Source of the DNA: Vicia villosa
Lineage: Eukaryota; Streptophyta; Magnoliopsida; Fabales; Fabaceae
Direction: 5' to 3'
NCBI RefSeq assembly: GCF_029867415.1
Contig: NC_081185.1
Span: forward strand, 40,432,766 to 40,496,765
DNA length: 64,000 nt
The notes beneath the pieces were generated by a model. The model did no database searches and was not told the origin of the DNA. It saw nothing but the letters and a program-made list of their open reading frames with translations. Positions 29,988 through 42,216 of this stretch are shown here, piece by piece; position 1 is the first letter of the stretch, and every line of letters starts with the position of its first letter. The position numbers and the translations under genes are program-made.

Positions 29988-31791
29988 TAGGAATAATCTT
30001 ATCCTTAGGTACCCACATTTTCTTGGGTCCTTTCTTGTTAGATTTTCTCAAGTTCTGATTGAACTTGGGTTTAACATTGTAAGCAATAGGAGGAACAGCA
30101 TGATAATTTTTAATGTGAGTTTCATGATATTTCCTAGGTTGTGTCACATGCCTTTTGGTGTGTGTTATGTGAAAACTTTGAGCATGTGAAGTGTGCCTAA
30201 TATCATGGGAGTGGCCATACTTGAACTGATCATACAATGGCTTGTATGTGAATTTCATTTCATCAACAGGTTCAAGTTTGTATGGGGTTTCACCCTCAAA
30301 ACCAATGCCGACTCTTTTGTTTCCAGACACAACATATATCATAAAAGCTAGCTGACTTCTGCCAATACTTCTAGATAAGAACTTCCTGAAACTTAAATCA
30401 TATTCTTTCAGAATATGGTTTAGACTAGGAGTGGGTTTTTCTGAATCAGAAAGAGATCCAACATTATTGGATAATTTTAAAAGTTTTTCTTTTAATTCAG
30501 AATTCTCCAACTCAAGCTTCTTTGTTTCAAATTCAAATAGCTTTTTCAGCTTTTTGTATTTGAGACTAATCTGAGACTTGAGTTCCAGAAGTTCAGTTAG
30601 ACCGGAAACTAACTCATCTCTAGTAAGTTCAGAAAATACCTCTTCAGAATCTGATTCTGATGTAGATTCTGATCCGTCATCTTCTGTCGCCATCAGCGCA
30701 CAGTTGGCCTGCTCATCTTCAGAGTCTGAATCATCTTCTGACTCATCCCAGGTTGCCATAAGACCTTTCTTCTTATGAAACTTCTTCTTGGGATTTTCCT
30801 TCTGAAGTTTTGGACATTCATTCTTGAAGTGTCCAGGCTCATTGCATTCATAGCACATGACCTTTTTCTTGTCAAATCTTCTGTCATCAGAAGATTCTCC
30901 ACGTTCAAATTTCTTTGAACTTCTGAGGCCTCTGAACTTCCTTTGCTTGGTCTTCCAGAGTTGATTTAGCCTTCTAGAGATCAAAGACAGTTCATCTTCT
31001 TCTTCAGATTCTAATTCTTCAGGATCTTCTTCTCTAGCCTGAAAAGCGTTAGTGCATTTCTTGATATTGGATTTTAATGCAATAGACTTACCTTTCTTTT
31101 GAGGCTCATTTGCATCCAGCTCTATTTCATGGCTTCTCAAGGCACTGATAAGCTCTTCCAGAGAAACTTCATTCAGATTCTTTGCAATCTTGAATGCAGT
31201 CACCATAGGACCCCATCTTCTGGGTAAGCTTCTGATGATCTTCTTTACGTGATCAGCCTTGGTGTATCCCTTGTTAAGAACTCTCAATCCAGCAGTAAGA
31301 GTTTGAAATCTTGAAAACATCTTTTCAATGTCTTCATCATCCTCCATCTTGAAGGCTTCATACTTCTGGATTAAAGCTAGAGCTTTAGTCTCCTTGACTT
31401 GAGCATTTCCTTCATGAGTCATTTTCAAGGACTCATATATGTCATAGGCCGTTTCCCTGTTAGATATCTTCTCATACTCAGCATGAGAGATAGCATTCAG
31501 CAAAACAGTTCTGCATTTATGATGATTCCTGAAAAGCTTCTTCTGATCATCATTCATTTCTTGCCTTGTCAGCTTTACGCCTCTGGCATTTACTGGATGT
31601 TTGTAACCATCCATCAGAAGATCCCATAGATCACCATCTAGACCAAGAAAGTAACTTTCCAGTTTATCTTTCCAGTATTCAAAGTTTTCACCATCAAATA
31701 CCGGCGGTCTAGTATAACCATTGTTACCGTTGTATTGCTCAGCAGAGCCAGATGTAGATGCAGGTGTAGACTTTTCACTTTCATCAACCAT
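29872..31791 (-). CDS. Sirevirus Gag (639 residues)
   Basis: The Met start lies about 85 nt inside the 5' LTR. Residues 28-230 form the UBN2/copia-type gag domain (PPVFDGENFEYWKDKLESY, then YDIYESLKMTHEG and a RSLPRRW motif). A CCHC zinc knuckle follows (C313, C316, H321, C326). After it come acidic Ser/Asp-rich segments and a Leu/Lys coiled-coil-like region (about 400-460). It forms virus-like particles and packages the RNA. The frame runs past the end expected for gag into an overlap with pol, so the last 38 residues may be read-through of another frame. No internal stop is present. Confidence 0.93.
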   Translation of the reverse strand: MVDESEKSTPASTSGSAEQYNGNNGYTRPPVFDGENFEYWKDKLESYFLGLDGDLWDLLMDGYKHPVNARGVKLTRQEMNDDQKKLFRNHHKCRTVLLNAISHAEYEKISNRETAYDIYESLKMTHEGNAQVKETKALALIQKYEAFKMEDDEDIEKMFSRFQTLTAGLRVLNKGYTKADHVKKIIRSLPRRWGPMVTAFKIAKNLNEVSLEELISALRSHEIELDANEPQKKGKSIALKSNIKKCTNAFQAREEDPEELESEEEDELSLISRRLNQLWKTKQRKFRGLRSSKKFERGESSDDRRFDKKKVMCYECNEPGHFKNECPKLQKENPKKKFHKKKGLMATWDESEDDSDSEDEQANCALMATEDDGSESTSESDSEEVFSELTRDELVSGLTELLELKSQISLKYKKLKKLFEFETKKLELENSELKEKLLKLSNNVGSLSDSEKPTPSLNHILKEYDLSFRKFLSRSIGRSQLAFMIYVVSGNKRVGIGFEGETPYKLEPVDEMKFTYKPLYDQFKYGHSHDIRHTSHAQSFHITHTKRHVTQPRKYHETHIKNYHAVPPIAYNVKPKFNQNLRKSNKKGPKKMWVPKDKIIPIADILDCKKDKAQHVMVPGLWMLTTHDRKKVYVPRPGA

Positions 31792-31863
31792 CTTTTACTG
31801 AAGCGTTTTTCTCTTCCTGAATCTTTTCTAAACACGGTTAAGTGCTTGCACCTTAGAACCGGC

Positions 31864-31875
31864 GCTCTGATGCCA
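31864..31875 (-). other. Sirevirus primer binding site (initiator tRNA-Met type)
   Basis: The minus strand reads TGGCATCAGAGC two bases after the LTR end. The usual plant copia PBS is TGGTATCAGAGC, complementary to initiator tRNA-Met; one base differs. Confidence 0.85.
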
Positions 31876-31877
31876 AT

Positions 31878-33090
31878 TGAAGGATAGAAAAACACTTAGA
31901 AAGGGGGGGGGGGTTTGAATAAGTGTAGCTTTAAAAACTTGACAGATAAAAATAAATTGCACAGATATTTTTATCCTGGTTCGTTGTTAACTAAACTACT
32001 CCAGTCCACCCCCGCAGAGATGATTTACCTCAACTGAGGATTTAATCCACTAATCGCACGGATTACAATGGTTTTCCACTTAGTCAGCAACTAAGTCTTC
32101 CAGAGTCTTCTGATCACACACTGATCACTCCAGGAACAACTGCTTAGATACCCTCTAAGACTTTTCTAGAGTATACTGATCCACACGATCACTCTAGTTA
32201 CAACCTGCTTAGATAACCTCTAAGACTTCCTAGAGTATTCTGATCCACACGATCACTCTAGTTCCTTACAACTTAATGTAATCAATTCTAAGAGTATTAC
32301 AAATGCTTCTTAAAAGCGATAATCACAAACTGTGATATTTCTCTTAACGTTTAAGCTTAATCTCACTAATATATTACAACAGCAATGTAGTGAGCTTTGA
32401 TGAAGATGAAGATTCTGAGTTTTGATTTGAACAGCGTTTCAGCAAGTTGATATTCACAGAATAGATGTAGAATTCGTTAACCTTGCTTCTCATCAGAACT
32501 TCATATTTATAGGCGTTGGAGAAGATGACCGTTGAGTGCATTTAATGCTTTGCGTGTTCCGTACAGCATCGCATTTAATGTTATACGCTTTTGTCAACTA
32601 CCTCGAGCCTTGTTCACGTTGTGTCTACTGACGTAGCCTTTAATAGCTTTTAACGTTCCTTTTGTCAGTCAGCGTAGCTTGCCACTTGTACTTTCTTCTG
32701 ATCTGATGTTTGTGGATACAACGTTTGAATATCATCAGAGTCAAACAGCTTGGTGCAAAGCATCTTCTGATCTTCTGACCTTGAAGTGCTTCTGAGCGTG
32801 ATACCATCAGAACTTCAGTGCTTCTGTTCTCTTGTTCTTCTGATGCTTCCATAGACCCATGTTCTGATTCTGCTTCGACCATCTTCTGATGTCTTGCCAG
32901 ACCATGTTCTGATGTTGCATGCTGAGCCCTTTGAGACAAAGCTTCTGAGCGCTGAATTATGCGTACTCTTTATATATTTCCTGAAAGGGAAATTGCATTG
33001 GATTAGAGTACCATATTATCTTAAGCAAAATTCATATTATTGTTATCATCAAAACTAAGATAATTGATCAGAACAAATCTTGTTCTAACA
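31878..33090 (-). mobile_element. Sirevirus 5' LTR
   Basis: It is a near-identical partner of 24128-25341 (1,213 versus 1,214 bp). It carries the same palindromes and TATA box. A 99-residue minus frame with repeated SEHG words is identical in both LTRs, but it follows from the repeat content and is not counted as a gene. Confidence 0.95.
32504..32511 (-). promoter_or_regulatory. TATA box of the Sirevirus 5' LTR
   Basis: CGCCTATAAATATGAAG on the minus strand is a strong plant TATA box. Transcription would start near 32475-32480 and run leftward through gag. Confidence 0.7.
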
Positions 33091-33894
33091 GTTACTTCTC
33101 GAAGGGTACAACGCCATCTACGAGTATACACTTAGCGTCAAGGGGATCTCGAATTTGGGTTTAATCAAAGGCGATATTTCTAATAAAGACTCTGGAATGG
33201 GGGGAACCACATCTAGGGGGTTCTCCTAAACAGGGGCAAAAATTTCAAGGATCACAGGGGCATACGATCAAACATCCTATTGACTAGGGGCATTCATCCT
33301 AAAGGTTCAACCGACTTGGGTCACATCTCGAAGCAATGACAAACAGGGGCATGTCAAACATGGGAAGAATTCAAATTTAAATGGATAGAACACTATGGAT
33401 AGCCCTCCATATCCTGGAGATCAAGGGCATACCCTTCAACCTAAGCGTCGAAGCATATGGCGAGGTTGTTTCTCGGGGCACTTCTTTCATGGTTGGGAGA
33501 TCATAGGCACCTTTTTCCAATAAACATTGGGGCATTGGATATCAAATCCATAAGGTAAACAATTTAAAAGGTTAAAGGCGTGGAGAACCTCAAAAGTTCG
33601 AAGGCGTGGAGTAATTCAAATGCCCAAACTGGGGCAAGGCGCACAACATAAGGAAAAAGCGTTCTCACACTTTAAAACATCGAACAAATCTTTATCTTAA
33701 CTACGATCGTCAAAATTAAAAAAAAAAACATGGATTGGGAAGTCGCGCTAGCATTACACCACACCTTATCAAACAAACCTACAACTCCAGCGAGCTATAT
33801 ACGCTTTGGTTATCAACAACCTATCATTGGAGCATCATGCAAATATTCATAAGTAACGCATTACATACATTGGTTGATACATCACACCATACCT

Positions 33895-34330
33895 TTTCAG
33901 GTAGTCTTCTCTAAGACAAATCTTATGATCCTTTTCAAGAACCTTTTCAGGTAGTCTTCTTTAAGACAAATCCTACGATCCTTTCTAAGAACCTTTTTAG
34001 GTAGTCTTCTTTAAGACATTCTTTTTCTAAGGACCTTTCTAGGTGGTTTTCTTTAAGACAAATTGTCATCCTTTCCAGGAACCTCTCCAGGTGGTCTTCT
34101 TTAGACATTCTTTTTCTAAGAACCTTTCTAGGTAGTTTTTTCTAAGACATTCATTGTCATTTCCAATAACCTTTTTAGGTAATCTTTTTAAGACATCTTT
34201 CAGCCTTTCGAGGTGGTCTTCTTTAAGACAAATTTCTATCCTTTCTAAGAACCTTTTCAGGTAGTCTTCTTTAAGACAAATTTTCATATCCATCCTAGAA
34301 ACCTTTTCAGGTAGTCTTATAGAAGACATT
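33895..34330. repeat. 50-bp array with GTCTT-CTTT-AAGAC hairpins
   Basis: CAGGTAGTCTTCT recurs about every 50 bp near its start (GTAGTCTTCT at 33901 and 33951), then at irregular 40-60 bp spacing. GTCTTCTTTAAGAC can form a 5-bp stem. The last unit is altered to GTCTTATAGAAGAC. A reverse-complement copy begins at 8297. Confidence 0.8.
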
Positions 34331-34554
34331 ACTTCGCTCCACCCGTTACATCAATCAATATATACATAAGCATAAGCATTACCCGCATACATAAACATTA
34401 CCAAGCTGGCATAAGCATAGTCATGGTGTAGGTGCAAATATGGTATAAACAAATTCAATATGAAGATAAAATCTTGGGATTGACGTCAGCATCAACATAC
34501 ATACATACGCATTAGCATATGCATATCATCTAGTGCATTCACATACTACAAAAG

Positions 34555-34740
34555 TTTTCCGACCCTGGAGTCGTGAGTTTCCAACCCTCGTGTTGTGATT
34601 GAGGTGTTTTCCGACCCTCGAGTCGTGAAGGTCCGACCCTCGAGTCGTGAATTTCTAAACATATCGTTTCCTTTCCGACCCTCGAGTCGTGAATATTTGA
34701 CATGCTATTTTCTCCGACCCTCGAGTCGTGAGTCTCCAAA
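34555..34740. repeat. CGAC-CCTCGA-GTCG array
   Basis: About six units of TTCCGACCCTCGAGTCGTGA appear at irregular spacing. They are relatives of the 40-bp array at 7665-8060 in opposite orientation. Confidence 0.75.
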
Positions 34741-34754
34741 CAGGTGAATCTTTT

Positions 34755-35016
34755 TCATGCAGGTACGCTTGTTAGAACCATGGCAGGCAATTCCTTTGAT
34801 ACAGGTAAGTTTGCTAGAACTATAACAAATGATCTCTTCTTATGCAGGTACGCTTGTCAGAACCATGGCAGGTAATTCCTATGGTGCAGGTAAACTTGTC
34901 CGAACAAGGGCAAGTGACTCCTAATGGTGTAGGTGATATTTGTCCGAACCAGGGCAAATGATCCAAATGGTGTAGGTGAAATTTGTCCGAACCAGGGCAA
35001 ATGATCCAAATGGTGT
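34755..35016. repeat. TGCAGGTACGCTTGTCAGAACC-type array
   Basis: Units of about 44-48 bp contain GCAGGTA, CTTGTYMGAACC and ATGGCAGG/AGGGCAAA; seven or so are visible. The last two copies are almost identical (CCAGGGCAAATGATCCAAAT). The array is truncated by the LTR at 35017. Confidence 0.75.
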
Positions 35017-38000
35017 TGTCGCTACCGCGAAAATTAACAGAGTCGCCACTAACATATTTATCCTGAAAAAGGAAGGTAATGCCAGCAAACCACAAAACAA
35101 AACAACGGTCTCACGACCAGAGAGAAAGGGTAAGGGAGTCGGTTACGCGAGGGGAAGGTGTTAGCACCCCTCGCGCCCATCGGACTCAATGGTATCCACG
35201 CTAGTGTCTAAATCTATGGGTGTGTAACAAATCTAAGCTAATCTGGACTAAAATGAATGCAGAATGTAGGGAAAATAAAGGATTGTGCTTGCACGAGCCC
35301 TACCCCGCTGCCTACGTATCTGTTTTGCAGAATCAGAGCTACCGTAGCTCGGCTAACTAGTTTTTGTTTGTTTTGTATTTTTTAGGTGAACGAGTTACAT
35401 TCACACTCTTAAGAAAAGAAAATCAAAGAGTGTGGTTTGTGTTTTAAAGAATGCATGAGGAAGACCTAAGCTAAGGGGGGAAAGCTTGCTACCTAATGTT
35501 AGCATACAAAGGGTACCAGTCTAAACTAAACTATGAACCTATGGGGAGAAAAGGGAAAGCAAACAATAACATCACACAAACGAGCTCCGCTCGTTAAGCA
35601 AACAAAACCAACAGCACTGGCCGAGTGGTAGAAAAGCGGTCCCGCCATAGCCAAGGGGAGCAACTCAACCCAAGTCAACCAAGCATTAGACCTCGCGAAA
35701 ATGATCGGGCCATAGACAAGAGGAGCGAGTCCCTCTCAGCAACCAAGCCGTCACGGATCATAAAGGAAAACGGTGCGTGCGTACACCGAGCATCAACGTC
35801 GAGCGACGCGAGCTATAGGAAATGCGGGGGTCCGGCTGCTTGAACCCTTTTCCTGACATACTCGATAACAAGATCTTGTGCAGGTTCAGAAGCGAGCCAC
35901 GTGTAGCGTGCGCATACTAAACAGACTCGATGAGACTAGGCGAGGGTTGATTGCTAACCCTTTCCGCATGCCTTCCATGTGGACTTAACGGAGTGCCATA
36001 TAGGACTTATTACACAGTGACTCCCTGCCGCAAAGCACAAATATAAACACACCAACAAAAACAGAGCCTCTTTCGAGGACTTGGCCAGATGCATGTCTAA
36101 GTCCTACTTCTCATGTTAAAGGATGATGCAGAAAGCGGTAAAAGGGACAAGGAGACAATACTGAACGGATAGCAAATCCGCAATGAGCTAGCATGCGTAA
36201 GCAGAGAAGTCCGGAATACTTCGCGTAAGCCATCATCAAGCAAAGCGAGTCAGAAAGCGTCGTCGTGAAAATAAATCACGAGCGACATGTGGTACACGTC
36301 GAGCATAACCACATGAGCAACCTGCAAGAGAAACGATCCAGAAAATACAAGAGTATACATCTCAATGAATGAGAGATAAGGTGACTGGCATCGGAAACAG
36401 GTTCGTGTCCCACAAATAAAGTGGAACACGATAGAAATCAATCGTACCATAAGCGAATTCGTGTCCCACAAATAGAGTGGAACACGAAGCAATCGAATCA
36501 CAATTGAAGGCTATCTCGAAGTACCTCGCACATCTCAGCAAACAAATCAATAGTAACAAGGAAGCACGTTATAGAAAATACTACCAATTAAGTTCTAATT
36601 AAATCCTAAAAAAAATCTAACAAGATTAAATTGTTTTTATGGCATTTTATCAAAGAATTGGAACTAAACTATGTAACAAAGCATCTAAATTCTAACAAGA
36701 AAATAAAACATGTTTTTTATCATCTAAAACAAATATAGAAAACAAAAATCTAATTCTAACAAGAAAAGAATACATGTTTTTATTCATCTTTTATCATGCA
36801 AAAGAAACTAACAAAAAGCATTGTTTTTATGTCATTTTATATCTAAAAACTAACAAAAATAAGAGATCACATGTTTTTGTATTATCTTTTTATCAACCAA
36901 AAATTAGCAAAACTGAATGATTCTTTATTCTATTATCATGTCAAAATCTAACAAAAATATCATTGTTTTCATACATTTTTATCATCTAAAAGAAATAGGA
37001 AACAAAACTAGTTAAAACAACTAAATCTAATATGAATTTATATACACAAAGGGGTGTAGGGTCAGAAAATGGTGTTCATTAGAGTAAGGGCGCAGGGCCA
37101 ACCATGCTGGCCTAGCAGAGATTGTTGTGGCAAAAAAAAACAAGAGGGAGTGCAATTGGGCTCAAGGGAGGTGATACACAATCAGTTCGTAGCAAGGCCC
37201 AGGGAGGTTGTTTTTGTGGTTGAGTTCAGCATGACCAAAAAAACAGAAATGGTGCATGGGCTTGTCTGGGAGTGTGAACGTAAGATTTCGCTACAGGCCC
37301 GAGGAAATTTATAAATCCAATTATTCAGATTTTCAGATTTGTATTAACATTCTAATTAACATCAATTACTTACAATTAATTCTCACTTAATCTCACATTA
37401 ATCTCAATTAATCAAAACAAAAACAAAAAGGGAATTAGGTTTACATTTTTTGTGAAACTCAGGCTTGTTCTTCTCCTCTTCACGAGACCGGCGGTGCAAG
37501 CTCTCTCTCCGGCGAACTCGCCGCCGTGAGAAAACACAGCCTTCCACTCGTCTCTTTTCTCATTGATTTCCTCTCCGATACCTCTCGCTCTCTCTCAAAC
37601 TCGCTCTCTTATCTCAATCTCTTGTCACTATCTGATTCAAATCCGTCTCTTTGTGTTATTGATGATTTAGCCGCGATGTTGCTATTGCTATTTGATGAAA
37701 TTTGCGTTGTTGTTGCTGAATGTTGTTCTTGGAGGCGAATAATGATGTTGAAAGTTGCGATGCGTGGCGATGGCAAAGGTGGATGCGATGAACGAAGTTT
37801 GTTCATGAATATTACACAGAGAACGATGATTCGCCGTGAGATGAGGAAGATGATGATCGATGATGATGAAGAATAGATGAAGATGACGGTGATACAATCG
37901 TTGCGTAGAAGAATGAAGGATCTGAATTCTTCTACGGTTGAAGATTGGTGGAGAGGATCGAAACTTCTTGATTCGGTGCAGATCCGATTTCTGAGAATTG

Positions 38001-39430
38001 GTGATGACTCTTCAATCATATTGAAGATGATCGACGAAGAATGAAGATTACCGACGATGTTGATGCGTCGGAGCCTAAACGAAGATTGGAGAGTGGCGAT
38101 GCAGTACGAGTTCTTATGAAGATTGAAATGGTGGTGATTCAATGAAGCTGTGAGATGATGAAGATGATTTTCTGGTGATTGGTTCTGTGATCGAAGGTTG
38201 GTGATTCAGAGTTTTTGTGTTGAAGTTGTTTGATGAAGAATTCTCGATTGAAGAATGAAGATGAAGATTCAAGAGCGTTCTTAGTTTGTTACAGGTGAGA
38301 GTATTTTTCCACGATTTTCTGTTACCTTCTTTCTGCTACGTTTATTCTCTTGTTTTTATTTGTTGTGAAGCTTTTCTGACTTTTTCACTGAAGAAGATGG
38401 TGAATGTTGAGATGAAGAGAAGTGTTTTTTCTGGTCTCTGTCATTGAAGAAGATTATGGAGAATGAAGAGGAGAGGAAAATGAAGGTGATGAATCTGTTA
38501 GTCCTCGTAACCGAATTCTGTTATGGCCTCCTCCTCCTTTCTGAATTGTTGTTATTTGTTTTTGTACGCTGACATTCTTGTGCTGAACCCGGTTTCCTTC
38601 TTTGTTGTGAACCAGTTTTCCTCCAATTCTTCTTCTGAACGGGTTCGGTTTTTTTGGGCCTGAAGTGCAAGACATTGAATTATGCAAGGGCTCGATTTTG
38701 ATACCGTTTCAGTTCAGCTTGAATTATGCAGGGATTTGTGAATATCGACTGCAACGCACGCTTCAAGTTGTAAAAATGAATTGTTGAGTCAAATGTTCCA
38801 AGTTTCTTGATGTAAAGTTTTTTTGTGTGGTTTCTTGTAATGGGCCTAAATTTGTTACGTAATGAGTATTTGGATCATGGCATGTATGGACATTTTAGTA
38901 TTTTTTTTGTAATGGACTTGGGCATAAATGAGAATATGGATATTTGGATGAATGTGAATGATGAATTTCTTTTTATCTTCTATATTGCATACCAACCAAA
39001 CCAAATCGAACTAATCTTTCGTCTCACCACACTTTAAAACACTTCGATCCAATCTTTGAATTATAACGAACCCAAAACTTCACTTGAATGAACTTCACTT
39101 CAACGAGATCATAACTCAATCAATGAACCAAATTTGCATTAAAAGCGACGAACAACAACTTTGGTTGCCGTTTCACTTCTTTATGCCATAATTCGCATTC
39201 GAACTCCAATCGATCATAACAATAACGCCTTAAGGAATCCTTGAAAAAGATAGTAATTGAAGCACATAAGAACACCTTGACATGAAACCCAATGAATCTC
39301 AGTGAATTAACGATTGCATGCACCACGTATAAGAAACTCTTTATAATTTTTTTCTGATTTTCAAGCGTCGAAATAAACGTCTTTGATAACTTATAGCACA
39401 GAGAAAGAGGGAAAATTTTGGGGTGCAACA
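35017..39430 (-). mobile_element. Ogre-type LTR (minus strand, 4.4 kb), 3' LTR of its element
   Basis: On the minus strand it starts TGTTGCACCCCAAAATTTTC at 39430, beside a PPT, and ends GCGGTAGCGACA at 35017. It is a diverged relative of the LTRs at 41426-52351 and 58709-63158: the terminal ~100 bp and patches inside align, but much differs. No PBS follows it (left of 35017 is the array block), so it is a 3' LTR inserted into that block. A tRNA A-box-like TGGCCGAGTGGTAG lies near 35618. The gene-like GC-rich stretch (37480-37560) and AG/GTGAG donor-like site (38293-38300) lie on the plus strand, antisense to the LTR. Confidence 0.8.
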
Positions 39431-41425
39431 ACTGCCCCTATTCAAACTTCTTAAACCTGATGAGTGAGAAACGAAAGTTTCGAACCGTTGAGGTGGAAGG
39501 AGATTGAATACCAGAATGAACTCGAAAATTTGCGCTCTTGATCAATAGAAGATTCCATCTTGCAATAAAAAAGAATGTACCACCCCGCAAGCAGGGAGAA
39601 AAAACTTCGATTGACCTGGATAATTAAAATAGCTTCAACTTGCGATAAGAAGGAACAGGCAACCCCACAGGTAGGGGAAAAAACTTCAATTGATCTGAGC
39701 ATCAAGAGAAGGAGCATCTTCGACTGATCAGGGTATCAGACATAGTTGATGTCTTCCGAACAGGGATCAGGGATAGATGTGTAAGTCGATCTGGGAATCG
39801 AAATGAGATATTCCGGCTGATCTGGGCATCAATGGGTAGTAAGTATCTCTGGTCTGGGTACCCAGGAGACATCCCCATTTGATGCAATTAAATCATCAGG
39901 CAGATATTCCTACTGATCTGGGTATCAGTGGCTTACTCCTTTGTAAGATCGACGAGATCCGAAGGCGGTTCCCTCAACTGAAAGTCTGGTTTATCAGGAC
40001 AGGAACAATATCTCTTCCGAACTGTGTACGCCGGGAAAGGAAGTCTTTGAACTGATCTAGGCTCGATGCTAGAAAATAAGTAGAACAATCCTCTTCTGAA
40101 TGACAAAGTCAATCAGGCAAATATTTCCATCTGATCTGGGCATCAGTGGCTTGCTCCTTCGTAAGATCGACGAGATCCGGATGCGGTTCCCTCAACTGAA
40201 AGTCTGATTTATCAGGAATAGGAACGGATATCTCTTCCGAACTGTGTACGCCGGAAAAGGAAGTCTTTAAACTGATCTAGGCTCGATGCTAGAAAATAAG
40301 TAGAACAATCCTCTTCTGAATGACAAAGTCAATCAGGCAGATATCTCCATCTGATCTGGGGATCAGTGGCTCGCTCCTTCGTAAGATCGACGAGATCCGG
40401 AGGCGGTTCCCTCAACTGAAAGTCTGATTTATCAGGAATAGGAACAGATATCTCTTCCGAACTGTGTGCGCCGGGAAAAGAAAACATCTTCAACTGATAG
40501 TAAGCATCAGGACTGGGCAGATGAGTTCTTCTTCTGAATGAAAATAAATCGTCAGGACGTAGATATTTCCAACTGATATGAGGCATCAGCAGGCTTGCTC
40601 CTTTGGAAGATCGACAGAGATTCGGAGGCGGTTCCTTCAACTGAACTGGAATCAGGATAGGAACAAATATCTTCAACCGATCTGGGGACATCGGGAATAA
40701 GAATGCATTCAACTGATCTGACGATGTCCAGATAGGAAAACAAACTTCTTATGATTTAGACATCAGGATAAGCGCCTGTAATGATTAAGCGAGTTTCTCT
40801 CAAGGAGGCATTTGTATCTTGATAACTTTCCTGCAGAAAGAAACAGATATGATATGATTTATGCATGATGCATGTATGAATGTGTATGGAATAACGTTCC
40901 CGAGAAGGAAGACGCTACACGCTTTTGAGAATGCTATGCAAATGATGCATGATTCGGACGTTGCTTAGGGAAATAACGGAGGAGCACTGAATTGCTGAAG
41001 TAGTCCTAGAGAGAGCATGGAACTCTGCGGGGAGGACAAGATGAGTGACCAAGGGTCACCATTGCGAGCTAACCAAGATGGATCAGAAATTTGCTGGAGA
41101 TGATCAGATCTAGCTTGAACTCTATCTGGGGAAATAAATCCCGCTTGGGGATATGAACATCCCAATTGAATGCTTGGGGAATACCCTGGCAACTTCATAG
41201 GAGAAGTGAATTCTCGACACTCTGGGGATGTGGAGATAAGGGCAAGTCATGGAGACAACTCTGATGGGGAGTAACCAACTTGCTTGCGTAGGACGCATTC
41301 CGGTGGGGAACCCTTGAATGACACAGATTCTGCTGAGGATGCTTGTGAATCTCTACTGAGGAAAGACTCAATGGGGAAGATGAATACTTCTACATAGAGA
41401 TCCACTGAGATGAGAGATCCGCTGG
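39431..41425 (-). mobile_element. 3' internal region of the element owning the 35017-39430 LTR
   Basis: The PPT is at 39431-39445 (minus strand GAATAGGGGCAGT, next to the LTR). The region is non-coding and largely a hairpin array (39690-40740), followed by GATGGGGA/GGGGAA-rich sequence. At 41425 it is cut by another minus-strand LTR; GCTGG (41421-41425) is the candidate TSD. Confidence 0.75.
39690..40740. repeat. CTGATCTGGGNATCAG hairpin array with covarying stems
   Basis: Units contain a 5-bp stem around a CTGGGN-type loop. Stems seen are TTGAT/ATCAA (near 39690), CTGAT/ATCAG (many), TCGAT/ATCGA (near 39787), ACTGAT/ATCAGT (near 39913) and CCGAT/ATCGG (near 40677, loop CTGGGGAC). Larger blocks of about 180 bp (39905-40080, 40130-40320, 40345-40560) repeat as well, each with CTTCCGAACTGTG...GGAAG. 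Confidence 0.8.
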
Positions 41426-42211
41426 TGTCGCTACCGCGAAAAATGGAATCAGAGTCGCCACTAATATATTCATCCCATCGCGGGAAAGGAATACTAGGAA
41501 ACCTAACTCAGAATAAGAACAAGGTCTTTCGACCAGAGAACAGGGCACGGGAGTCGGTTACGCAAGGGGAAGGTGTTAGCACCCCTCACGCCCATCGTAC
41601 TCGATGGTATCCACCTATGTTTATTTCTATCTAAAGGGTGTCTAATTTCTAAAACCTAAATGCGAATGAATGCAAAAGAAATACGGGGAAAATAAGGATT
41701 ATTTACAAGTGTGCTCGCTTAGGCCCCGCGACCCAATGCCTACGTATCCCTTACAAGGAATCAGAGCGACCGTAGTTCGGCTCCATAGTTTCCATTTGTT
41801 TTGTGTTTTTTAGTTGAACAGAGGTTAAGGTCACAATCCACGATGCTCGACCTTTGGAGACTTATACGCCTACTTTTGGAAAGGACTTAACTTGTTCTTA
41901 GGTGCCTAACAAGGCAAAAGAAAATGAACTTGGGTTTGTGTCTTTTATTGTAATTCCATGATGACAAAACCCACTACAAGGCTTCGCATCACTTCCTTAC
42001 TTTGTTTTTAAATCTGACCATTTATTAAGTATTTTGAATGTTTTTGGTTGGGTGTTTTTTAAGGGAATTTATTTGTGACTTAGATCATACCAAAAAAAGA
42101 GTTTTTTTGAATATTTAGAGAATGCACATCGAGGTCTACACCACAATCGTTTCTCTAAATAGCGGTTAAGAAATACAGAGTTTTTTTTTGAATATTTAGA
42201 GAATGCACATC

Positions 42212-42216
42212 GAGGC
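42212..42216. repeat. Target-site duplication GAGGC (left) of the Athila-like element
   Basis: GAGGC lies at 42212-42216 and again at 48701-48705. The other LTR copy shows the unoccupied site as CATCGAGGCCTACGCC near 59490. Confidence 0.97.

Larger units (their letters stand above)
24128..33090 (-). mobile_element. Complete but internally deleted Sirevirus-type (Maximus-like) Ty1/copia element
   Basis: The element is 8,963 bp, on the minus strand, with LTRs of 1,214 bp (24128-25341) and 1,213 bp (31878-33090). By eye they differ at about six substitutions plus one G in the G-run, near 0.5%. The PBS, a multiplied PPT, gag with zinc knuckle, a pol stub with protease and integrase, and an env-like frame before the 3' LTR are Sirevirus hallmarks. 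Reverse transcriptase and RNase H are missing: pol stops at the very start of the RT region. It is therefore non-autonomous, yet flanked by an intact TSD and young LTRs. Confidence 0.95.
33091..35016 (+). mobile_element. Non-coding Ogre-type block, right part
   Basis: This is the continuation of 20675-24127 after the Sirevirus (TSD GTTAC at 33091-33095). There is no coding domain. 33096-33890 is unstructured sequence with GGGGCA words. Then follow three arrays: GTCTTC/AAGAC (33895-34330), TCCGACCCTCGAGTCGTGA (34555-34740) and CTTGTCAGAACC/GGCAGG (34760-35010). Array order and sequence mirror 7665-8366 in the opposite orientation. It is cut at 35016 by a minus-strand LTR; flank GGTGT (35012-35016) is the candidate TSD. 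Confidence 0.6.

Noticed and set aside
37526..37876. A 116-residue plus-strand frame in the LTR at 35017-39430, with a 177-residue frame opposite
   Set aside because: Low-complexity Ser/Leu and Asn/His-rich translations on both strands of a GAT/ATC-rich stretch; no domain.
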